Assembly: GCA_900299145.1 (NCBI GenBank) | Contig: OMIN01000022.1 | Span: forward strand, 1-49,159 | Length of the DNA stretch: 49,159 nucleotides | Direction: 5' to 3' | Source: Betaproteobacteria bacterium | GTDB taxonomy: Bacteria; Pseudomonadota; Gammaproteobacteria; Burkholderiales; SG8-41 | Part shown: piece after piece, positions 26,288 to 33,277 of the stretch | Layout: each line of letters begins with the position of its first letter | Numbering within the stretch: the first letter of the stretch is position 1 | Notes under the pieces: generated by a model | Told to the model about the DNA's origin: nothing | The model's database searches: none | The model's input: the letters and a program-made list of their open reading frames with translations, nothing else | Position numbers and translations under genes: made by a program

Positions 26288-28428
26288 GAAAATTCTGCGG
26301 TAATGCCGATCATCGCGTTGCGCCCCGGCGCCGGTTCGTAGTAACGATTGTTGGCCTCCGCCACGATCACCGAGCCGATGTAGTTCTTGTCACCAACGTT
26401 GTCTACGCGCACAAACTCGGTGAGCTTCCAGTTGCGCCCGCGCTGTTGCAGGCCCGCGCGCAGATTGAACACGGTGTAAGCCGCAGCCGATTCGGAGTTT
26501 TGATCATTCACCCACACCTTGCCACTGTGGCGCACTTCCACGCCCGCGTGGAAGCCATATTGCGGGTAACGCCACACCAGCTCGCAATACAGATTGTTCC
26601 CCGCAATGCCCGGCAGCTTGCTGCCTGCCGGCACGGCCACCGCCACCGACGGCGTGCCGGTCACCGTGGTGAAGGGCTGTGTGAAGCGAGCGTTGAGCAG
26701 CGTGTAAGACAGCGCCGTCTCGAAGCCCAGTGGCAGTTTGTGCGCGTAGCCGAATTCCAGACCCTCGCGACGCGTGCCCTGCACGTTCTTGAAATCCGAA
26801 CGCCCGCCGGCGTTGGAATTGACCACGATTTCGTCGGACACATCAATGCGGAACAGCGAAACATTCGCGCGACCGTTGTCACCCACCAGCGCCTTCAAAC
26901 CGATTTCCTTGTGCAGGCTGTTGGCAGGCCGCAGCGCAAAATTCAAACCGGTCGCGCCGCCCGGGCGGTAGGCTAATTCTGCAAACGTCGGCGTCTCGAA
27001 CCCTTTGCCGATATTGGCGTACGCGTTAAACGTCGGCGTGAACTTGTAAATCGCGCCAAACGCCGGCGTGGTACGCGAATAATCCACCCCGCCGCTATCG
27101 TTCGGGTTACCGGTCGCGATGAAATAATCGAGCGACTCGAATTTCACCCGGCTGTGGCGCAGCCCGGTCAGCAGACTCAGATTTTTAATGACCTGCCATT
27201 CGGCCTGCGCGTAGACATCGGTGTTGGAAACCGTGTTGTCTTCGTCGCGCTTTAGTGCGCCGGTGACGCCAAAGTTGTTCAGAAAGCCGCGGCGGCGTTC
27301 CTTCATGCGGTCGTAATCCACACCTGCGGAAAGTGTAAATGGCCCGCCAGCCAGCCGCGTCTCATGCGTCATGCGCAGGGCCGCACCACCGTAGCCGCGA
27401 TCCAGATCCACCACGCCGCCCGAATGTGTTGCCGCCACCTGTGTGGCCGTGGGAATCGCCAGATGTTGCGTTACCTGCCGGTCGCCCAGATACACACGCG
27501 CATTGAGTTTGCCGCCCTGCCACGGCGACACGTCGTAGGTCAGCCCCGCCTGATTCTGCGCGATGCTCTTGCGCGTATTGAAGTTGTAGGCGTTGGTGGG
27601 CGTTGCGCCGGTAAACGTGCCCCCCGCCCCGCGCGGATTTTGCGCCACTTGCGCGGCAGTCAAGCCCAGCGGGTCTTCGGTTTCCGGCTGGTCGAGCGCG
27701 TTCACCACCAGTGTAAACACACCGGCGCTGCCAAGGTCATACTTGAATTTCCCGTTCAAATGATCACGCCGCGCAGCACTGTGATCACGATAGCCGTTGG
27801 TCTCGAAGCGCGAGGCATCAATCACCATGTTAAGCGGCCCATGCTGCCCGCCGTAATTCGCATCGAGCTTGTAGGTGCCGTAGCTGCCATAAAGCCCGCT
27901 CAGTGAAAATGTCGGCTCCTTGGGCCCGTCGGCGGTAAAAATCTGCACCACGCCGCCAGCGGAGTTGCCATAAAGGCTGGCAAACGGGCCGCGCATGACT
28001 TCTATGCTTTTTGCCGACGACAGGCTGAACGTCGCGGCTTGCCCCTGGCCGTCCGGCATGGTGGCAGGGATGCCATCGGCGATAAGGCGCAGACCTCGCA
28101 CGCCGAACGTCGAACGCGCACCGAAACCGCGCGACGAAATCTGCAGATCCTGCGCGTAGTTCTGGCGGTTGGCAACGGTAATGCCCGGCACGCGGTTTAA
28201 CGCCTCGGACAGATTCACCTGTGGATTGGCCTCGCGGATGGTGCGCTGATCGACGGTGTCGATGGCCGCCGGGATATCCATGTTATCGCGCGCGACGCGC
28301 GTGGCGGTCACCGACACTTCGGGCAGCACGGCGGGCTTTTGCGGCGACGGTGCAGTCTGCGCCTGCGCCAGCGTGGCCAGCGCGGCGGCAACCGCGGCTG
28401 CCGATGTCTTCAGTAGCGGAAAAGTCAT
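26281..28428 (-). CDS. TonB-dependent receptor, YncD/PqqU-like
   Basis: 715 residues from the ATG at 28428 (GAGGAA 6 bases upstream; the longer frame is unsupported). A signal peptide ends LAQAQ, then a plug domain and a 22-strand barrel ending in Phe-Ser-Tyr. Motifs NRQNYAQDLQISSRGFGARS, DGIPATMPDGQGQ, MRGPFASLYGNSAGGV and the near-terminal GSVIVAEANNRYYEPAPGRN are, as I recall, the signature of E. coli YncD, shown to import pyrroloquinoline quinone and renamed PqqU. It follows a PQQ-type dehydrogenase gene by 102 bases on the same strand, so PQQ uptake is the best guess. Other TonB substrates cannot be excluded. Confidence 0.85.
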   Translation of the reverse strand: MTFPLLKTSAAAVAAALATLAQAQTAPSPQKPAVLPEVSVTATRVARDNMDIPAAIDTVDQRTIREANPQVNLSEALNRVPGITVANRQNYAQDLQISSRGFGARSTFGVRGLRLIADGIPATMPDGQGQAATFSLSSAKSIEVMRGPFASLYGNSAGGVVQIFTADGPKEPTFSLSGLYGSYGTYKLDANYGGQHGPLNMVIDASRFETNGYRDHSAARRDHLNGKFKYDLGSAGVFTLVVNALDQPETEDPLGLTAAQVAQNPRGAGGTFTGATPTNAYNFNTRKSIAQNQAGLTYDVSPWQGGKLNARVYLGDRQVTQHLAIPTATQVAATHSGGVVDLDRGYGGAALRMTHETRLAGGPFTLSAGVDYDRMKERRRGFLNNFGVTGALKRDEDNTVSNTDVYAQAEWQVIKNLSLLTGLRHSRVKFESLDYFIATGNPNDSGGVDYSRTTPAFGAIYKFTPTFNAYANIGKGFETPTFAELAYRPGGATGLNFALRPANSLHKEIGLKALVGDNGRANVSLFRIDVSDEIVVNSNAGGRSDFKNVQGTRREGLEFGYAHKLPLGFETALSYTLLNARFTQPFTTVTGTPSVAVAVPAGSKLPGIAGNNLYCELVWRYPQYGFHAGVEVRHSGKVWVNDQNSESAAAYTVFNLRAGLQQRGRNWKLTEFVRVDNVGDKNYIGSVIVAEANNRYYEPAPGRNAMIGITAEFSY

Positions 28429-28530
28429 GAGAGTTCCTCGAAACGTTGGCTGGCGCAATGCGTAAGGCTTGCGGCTCTTATCGTCAGTTAGACATTTTGC
28501 CACCAAATTGCGCCGCAAACCGCCGCGCAA

Positions 28531-29811
28531 TCAACGCTTGTAACTGATGCGATACAACGCGCCCGCCAAATCATCCGACACCAGCAGCGCGCCGTCGGGC
28601 ATCACGTGTATGTCCACCGGACGGCCCCAATGGTTAGCGCCATCCAGCCAGCCCTCGGCGAACACCTCGGCCTTCGCGGGCTTGCCGCCCGCATCCAGCG
28701 TCACCTGCGTGAGATTAAAGCCGGCCTTCTGCGCGCGGTTCCACGAGCCGTGATTGGCGATGATGAGGCGGTGCCGGTACGCCGCCGGGAACATCTTGCC
28801 ATCGTAAAAACGCAGGCCCATCGGCGCCACGTGCGCGCCGAGCTTTAGCGCGGGCGCGGCAAACTCGCCGCAGGAACGGCCCTTGCCCAGTTCCGGGTCG
28901 GGCAGGTCGCCCTGATGACAATACGGAAAACCAAAATGCACGCCGCGCCGCGTGCCGCTGGCGATGCGATTCAACGTGTCATTGGGCGTGTCGTCTCCCA
29001 GCCAATCGCGGCCATGGTTGGTGAACCACAGTTCCTTCGTCAGCGGATGAAACGTAATGCCGAGGCTATTGCGCACGCCACGAGCAACCGTTTCCAGCAC
29101 ACCGTTTTTCGGATCAATGCGCACGATCTGAGCATGGGTTTCGGGTGGCACGCAGTTATTACACGGCGCGCCGATGTTGAAATACAGCCATCCGTCCGGC
29201 CCCAACACCAGTGTTTTCCAACCATGATGCTCGTCCTTCGGCAACGCGTCGAACACCACCACCGGCTGGCCCGGCTTGCTAAGGCTTTCTTCGATGTTGT
29301 CAAAGCGCAATATCCGCGACTGCTCCGCCACATAAAGCGCTCCGCCCTGATACACCACGCCATTGGGCCGCTGCAATCCCTTGATTATCGTACGCACCTC
29401 GCGTTTACCGTCGTTCTCCACCACGGCATACACAGCATCCAACTGGCGCGTTCCGACAAACACCGTGCCTTTTGCCCCCTGCGTGATCGAGCGTGCATTC
29501 GGCAACCCCGACGCCCACAACTCAATCGCAAACCCCGGTGGCAGCTTGATTTTGTCGAGCGGAATTTGCGATGCGGGTAAAGCCGTTGCGCCGGGCGGAT
29601 GCGGAACCAACGGGGAATTTCGCATGGATTCGGGCCGGCCCTGCTGCCACATCGGCGGCGGTGGCGCTGACAGCGATTGCTGCGACGGCAGTTGCTGCGG
29701 CGCAGGGATGGTTTGCACGCCGGGTTGCTGGGCGAGCGCGCCGGACGATACCAACACCAGCGCCAGCGCGAAAATCAACCTACGCGGCATGCAGCACAAT
29801 CTCTGAATCAT
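28531..29811 (-). CDS. PQQ-dependent sugar/sorbosone-type dehydrogenase, periplasmic
   Basis: 426 residues with a signal peptide ending GALAQ. A proline/glutamine-rich linker runs to about residue 75. A six-bladed propeller of the soluble glucose/aldose dehydrogenase (sorbosone dehydrogenase) family follows: LPPGFAIELWASGLPNAR, DEHHGWKTLVLGPDGWLY, GVRNSLGITFHP, WFTNHGRDWLGDD, NHGSWNR and GRPVDIHVMPDG. Histidine and Arg-Asn positions used for PQQ binding in the family are present. It oxidises a sugar or aldehyde in the periplasm. The start is taken at 29811 with GGAAAG nearby; ATG at 29790 is an alternative. Three 10-bp repeats lie just upstream. Confidence 0.85.
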   Translation of the reverse strand: MIQRLCCMPRRLIFALALVLVSSGALAQQPGVQTIPAPQQLPSQQSLSAPPPPMWQQGRPESMRNSPLVPHPPGATALPASQIPLDKIKLPPGFAIELWASGLPNARSITQGAKGTVFVGTRQLDAVYAVVENDGKREVRTIIKGLQRPNGVVYQGGALYVAEQSRILRFDNIEESLSKPGQPVVVFDALPKDEHHGWKTLVLGPDGWLYFNIGAPCNNCVPPETHAQIVRIDPKNGVLETVARGVRNSLGITFHPLTKELWFTNHGRDWLGDDTPNDTLNRIASGTRRGVHFGFPYCHQGDLPDPELGKGRSCGEFAAPALKLGAHVAPMGLRFYDGKMFPAAYRHRLIIANHGSWNRAQKAGFNLTQVTLDAGGKPAKAEVFAEGWLDGANHWGRPVDIHVMPDGALLVSDDLAGALYRISYKR

Positions 29812-29833
29812 GACTTTCCGTTGTTAAAAGGCC

Positions 29834-29868
29834 AGTTTGGTAAGTTTTGGTAAGTTTTGGTAAGTTTG
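29834..29868. repeat. 10-bp tandem repeat TAAGTTTTGG upstream of PQQ dehydrogenase
   Basis: Three direct copies at one-helical-turn spacing (last one ends TTTG), starting 23 bases before the dehydrogenase ATG. On the coding strand the unit reads CCAAAACTTA. The phasing suggests an operator for a cooperatively binding regulator, or slippage. Confidence 0.75.
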
Positions 29869-30124
29869 TCATTATGCCGCAAGGCTGGCAGCAGACGACA
29901 AGCTACATTTACCACTGCGCTTCCAAGTCATGCCGCCATGGTCGAAAATCGCCGCGCGTTGTGCAAGGGCCAGCCTCCGGGGAACTGATGATTTCCGGCG
30001 CAGGTCAAAAAAATACTACAGAAAAAAATACGTCTCATCCGCGCCATAGGCTGCGCGCAAGGCTCACTCGCGAGCCCGGGCCGGAACAGACTCACCGGCC
30101 GGATTGAAAATTCCCAAAAATTCA

Positions 30125-30143
30125 TAAGTATTTGTTTTTATTA
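30125..30143 (+). repeat. Dispersed AT-rich element, copy f
   Basis: Core AAGTATTTG at 30126-30134, then TTTTTATTACA and TTTATTT. It lies in the middle of the divergent region, far from both start codons. Confidence 0.7.
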
Positions 30144-30596
30144 CATTTATTTCCGCCGCCGCTGCGCTCCTCCTTGTCCCCCGTCCTCCCCGGCAACACT
30201 TGCGCCCGAATCGCGGAACCGGTAGATTCGCCCGAACTGTCAAGGCAAGGCGTATCCGCTGATCCGCCGCCGGATGATTTCGCATCACACAGAAATTTCC
30301 TAAATAGTTCAAATGGTTATTGTCAGCCGTCTGTTGTCCCGCAGTTCGCGCTCGCTGGCCGCCAGCATCGGCTTTGCGTGCTGGCGTTCGAGCGGCGGGG
30401 ATACAGCGGATGGCGAAGGAGACGGTGAAGCGCCGGTTTTTGGCCCCCGTATCGCCTCCCTCCCGCGCACCATTCCCGGTGCCCGCGCCGCCGCGAATCC
30501 GCGAAGCGCACCGCCCTTCCCTGACAATCGCCCCGATTTTCGCTGTTCCAAACCAGCCGTGGCTGCCTGTTCACGGCGATTTTTCAGGAGATTTTC

Positions 30597-31700
30597 ATGA
30601 ACCGCCGTAAATTTCTGCAAACCGCGTCTGCTATGCCCGCCGCCGCTGCTGCCGCACAATGGCCGCTTTCCGCTTTTGCCGCGGCCGAGGGCGGCAACGC
30701 CTGGCGCATGTTCGAGGTAACCACGCGCGTCGAACTATTGAAGCCGTCGGGCGTTTCCAAGATCTGGCTGCCGGTACCGCTGCTCGCCGACAAGGATTTT
30801 CACAAGTCGCTCGGCAATACGTGGAGCGCGCCAGGCGGCGACGTGCGCTTTGTCACCGAAGACAAGTACAACATGGGTGTCGTCGCCGCGGAAATTCCAG
30901 CAGGCGTCGACAAACCTGCGCTCACCGTGGTGAGCCGCTTCGCCACGCGCGACCGTGAAGTGGATATCAGCAAGCCCAACGGCGCGCCGGCGGAAAACCC
31001 CGCCGTGTTGAAACTCAACCTGCAGCCGACCGAACTGATTCCCACCGACGGCATCGTGCGCGAAACCTCGCGCGACATCCTCAAGAACGTCAAAGGCAAT
31101 GATCTGGTGCGCGCGCGCGCGATTTACGAATGGGTGGTCGACAACACCTTCCGTGACGCCAAGGTACGCGGTTGCGGCTGGGGCGACATCAAGTCGATGC
31201 TCGAAACACGCAATTTCGGTGGTAAGTGCGGCGATCTGAACGCCATGTTTGTGGGGCTGTGCCGCTCGGCTGGCATCCCGGCGCGTGATCTCTATGGCAT
31301 TCGCGTGGCGAAATCGAATCACGGTTACGTCAGCATGGGCGCGAATACCGAAGTGATCAGCCGTGCGCAACACTGCCGTGCAGAATTCTATGTGGCCGGA
31401 TATGGCTGGATCCCCGCCGATCCGGCCGACGTGCGCAAAGTGGTGCTGGAAGAGCCGCCCGGCAATCTCGCGGTCAACGATCCGAAGGTCGAGAAAATGC
31501 GCAAAATGCTCTTCGGCGCGTGGGAAATGAACTGGCTCGCCTACAGCTACGCGCACGACGTGGTGTTGCCCGGCTCCAGGGGGCCGAAGCTGCCGTATCT
31601 CATGTATCCGAACGCCGAAACCGCCGACGGCCGCCTCGATTCGCTCGATCCGGACGCCTTCAAGTACACGCTTACTGCGCGCGAACTGAAATCCGCGTGA
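30597..31700 (+). CDS. Tat-exported transglutaminase-like cysteine protein
   Basis: 367 residues; the ATG at 30597 has CAGGAGA 6 bases upstream. The N-terminus MNRRKFLQTASA is a twin-arginine signal with an alanine-rich h-region. A transglutaminase-like core follows, with catalytic Cys in FGGKCGDLNAMF, His in AQHCRAEFY and Asp in WIPADPADVR. Such proteins act as periplasmic proteases or amide-forming enzymes; the target here is unknown. The next gene starts inside its stop codon (GTGA), pairing it with a TlpA thioredoxin, yet a strong terminator follows at once. Confidence 0.88.
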   Translation: MNRRKFLQTASAMPAAAAAAQWPLSAFAAAEGGNAWRMFEVTTRVELLKPSGVSKIWLPVPLLADKDFHKSLGNTWSAPGGDVRFVTEDKYNMGVVAAEIPAGVDKPALTVVSRFATRDREVDISKPNGAPAENPAVLKLNLQPTELIPTDGIVRETSRDILKNVKGNDLVRARAIYEWVVDNTFRDAKVRGCGWGDIKSMLETRNFGGKCGDLNAMFVGLCRSAGIPARDLYGIRVAKSNHGYVSMGANTEVISRAQHCRAEFYVAGYGWIPADPADVRKVVLEEPPGNLAVNDPKVEKMRKMLFGAWEMNWLAYSYAHDVVLPGSRGPKLPYLMYPNAETADGRLDSLDPDAFKYTLTARELKSA

Positions 31701-32302
31701 AGCGGCGGCAAGTCACACCACGGCGGTTCCGGCCCCGTGGTGTTTTTTTTGACAGTGCAACGACGGCGTGGCTGCGTACTGCGGTCCTGTCGCTATCGTT
31801 ATCGCCATCCCCATTCTTCAGCGGGCTGGCGCTGGCCGCCGAAAAAGCCATCATCAAGGCTGCCAGCGGCGCGCCCGCCCAACCGCTTGCACTGAAGACA
31901 CTGGACGGCGTCACACACGATATTGCGAAACTGCGCGGCAAAGTGGTGCTGGTGAATTTCTGGGCCACGTGGTGCGAGCCTTGCCGCGACGAAATGCCTT
32001 CCATCGAAAAGCTCAAGGCGAAATTGGCGGATCAACCGTTTGAGGTGCTGGCGGTCAACGTCGACGAACCGGAGGCGCGCGTGCGCGCGTTTCTCGAAAA
32101 AACTCCGCTCGCGCTGACCGTCGTGCTCGATCCCGGTAAAGCCGTCACCAAAAGCTGGAACGCACGTATTCTGCCAGCCAGTTACCTCATCGGCCGCGAA
32201 GGCCGCGTGCGCTACACCGTCACCGGCGAAATCGACTGGAGCAGCGAGCGCGCCACGAGCATGGTGAATGAAATGCTGAAAGACATTCCGCGAAAAAAAT
32301 AA
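31697..32302 (+). CDS. TlpA/ResA-like periplasmic thioredoxin
   Basis: 201 residues if begun at the GTG at 31697, which overlaps the transglutaminase stop. The N-terminal 50 residues are basic then hydrophobic (AWLRTAVLSLSLSPSPF), ending near ALAAE, consistent with export. The redoxin domain has VNFWATWCEPCRDEMPSIEK with a CxxC active site, and the cis-Pro segment ARILPASYLIG. It would reduce disulfides in periplasmic partners, for instance during cofactor insertion or for the neighbouring Cys enzyme. No ATG, GTG or TTG exists in frame between 31697 and the domain, so the terminator at 31715-31750 lies within this coding sequence. Confidence 0.85.
   Translation: MKRRQVTPRRFRPRGVFFDSATTAWLRTAVLSLSLSPSPFFSGLALAAEKAIIKAASGAPAQPLALKTLDGVTHDIAKLRGKVVLVNFWATWCEPCRDEMPSIEKLKAKLADQPFEVLAVNVDEPEARVRAFLEKTPLALTVVLDPGKAVTKSWNARILPASYLIGREGRVRYTVTGEIDWSSERATSMVNEMLKDIPRKK
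31715..31750 (+). terminator. Rho-independent terminator or attenuator after the transglutaminase gene
   Basis: CACCACGG (31716-31723), an 11-base loop, and CCGTGGTG (31735-31742) form a perfect eight-pair stem followed by eight T (31743-31750). It is 15 bases after the transglutaminase stop and inside the signal-peptide region of the TlpA frame. Ribosomes entering by the GTGA overlap would melt it, so it may work as an attenuator. Confidence 0.8.
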
Positions 32303-32304
32303 CT

Positions 32305-32325
32305 TAACTAAATCAAATACTTATC
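32305..32325 (-). repeat. Dispersed AT-rich element, copy g
   Basis: Minus-strand core AAGTATTTG (32314-32322), then ATTTAGTTAAGTT. It starts 3 bases after the TlpA stop. In reverse, AATCAAATACTTA fits the IHF consensus exactly. Confidence 0.7.
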
Positions 32326-32367
32326 ACGCTCCATGGTTTTAACCCTGCACAATCCAAAGGACCTGCC

Positions 32368-32475
32368 ATGTTAATCCCCAGCCGTTCCCGCACGCGCAAA
32401 ATCGTCTGCTCCGCGGCCACCCACTGTGGCGCAGCAAAGTATCAATCAACCCGCGGAGGCCGTGATGACCGATAG
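32368..32475 (+). CDS. Possible 35-residue leader ORF
   Basis: ATG at 32368 with AAAGGA 7 bases upstream. It reads 35 basic residues (MLIPSRSRTRKIVC...) and stops inside the start of the ferredoxin gene, overlapping its ATG out of frame. It may be a coupling leader peptide or chance; no homology is recognisable. Confidence 0.2.
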   Translation: MLIPSRSRTRKIVCSAATHCGAAKYQSTRGGRDDR

Positions 32476-33277
32476 CCTCAAGCTCCTCTCGCCCGCCGTC
32501 GGCGCCCCCGTCACCACCAACCCCGCCACCGGCAAACCCCCGCGCTGGAAAATGGCGCTGGATGTCGACCGCTGCATCGGCTGCCATGCCTGCTCCGTCG
32601 CCTGCAAGGTTGAAAACAGTGTACCCCTCGGCCGCTACCGCACCAAAGTCTATTACTGGGAACACGGCAAGTTCCCCAGCGTGAAACGCAACTTTCTGCC
32701 CACGCTATGCATGCAGTGCGAAGACGCACCGTGCCTCAAAGCCTGCCCCACCAACGCCATCAACCGTCTCGCCGACGGCATCGTGCGCATTGATCCCGAC
32801 AAGTGCGATCACGAAGGTAAATGCGAGCAGGCCTGCCCGTACGCCGCCATCGGCTGTGATGAAAACGATGTCGCCGACAAATGCGATTTCTGCTCGCAGC
32901 GCCTGAGCGTCGGCATGGAACCCGCGTGCGTTGAAACCTGCCCGGCGGAAGTGTTTCACTTTGGCGACGCCAACGATCCGCAATCACCTTATTCGCGCTT
33001 CATGGCGCGCCACGGCGCGAAAACCACCGTGTTGAAACCCGAGGAAAACACCAAGCCCTCGGTGGCCTACAAGGGCCACGTCAAGGAAATGGAAAAGAAA
33101 ATTCCCAAGGGCCGCATCCACGATCCGTATTCGTACGAAATCGAAACATGGACGCAGCTTGAATCCGAATTCCCCAAACGCAAGCGCGTGATGTGGGCGA
33201 AGGTCGAGCCGGCGAAAAACATGGTCGAGTACCGGCCCAACCTCGGTGGCATCGGCACCGGCGGGAGGAAAGCATGA
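32465..33277 (+). CDS. Four-cluster 4Fe-4S ferredoxin subunit of a molybdoenzyme (DmsB/TtrB type)
   Basis: 270 residues from the ATG at 32465 (GGAGG 5 bases upstream; a GTG at 32426 is possible). Four Cys groups supply 4Fe-4S clusters: CIGCHACSVAC, CMQCEDAPCLKAC, CDHEGKCEQAC and CDFC...CVETC. This is the electron-transfer beta subunit of DMSO-reductase-family complexes. No signal peptide is seen, as expected for a subunit exported together with a Tat-bearing catalytic partner. Its stop overlaps the catalytic-subunit start (ATGA). The charged C-terminal extension of about 80 residues is longer than in DmsB. Confidence 0.9.
   Translation: MTDSLKLLSPAVGAPVTTNPATGKPPRWKMALDVDRCIGCHACSVACKVENSVPLGRYRTKVYYWEHGKFPSVKRNFLPTLCMQCEDAPCLKACPTNAINRLADGIVRIDPDKCDHEGKCEQACPYAAIGCDENDVADKCDFCSQRLSVGMEPACVETCPAEVFHFGDANDPQSPYSRFMARHGAKTTVLKPEENTKPSVAYKGHVKEMEKKIPKGRIHDPYSYEIETWTQLESEFPKRKRVMWAKVEPAKNMVEYRPNLGGIGTGGRKA

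Larger units (their letters stand above)
29812..30596. other. 785-base divergent intergenic region
   Basis: Lies between the PQQ dehydrogenase (-) and transglutaminase-like (+) genes. It holds 10-bp tandem repeats (29834-29868), a CATAAT that could be a minus-strand -10 (29871-29876), A-rich tracts near 30007-30030, dispersed-element copy f (30125-30143), and GC-rich sequence to 30585 with overlapping short frames in all phases. None of these frames has a ribosome site or recognisable product. I see no supported gene or riboswitch. Confidence 0.6.

Noticed and set aside
30309-30659. Overlapping short frames in the 30.3-30.6 kb leader as genes
   Set aside because: Open in most phases because of GC content; no ribosome sites, no conserved motifs, and they overlap the transglutaminase start.
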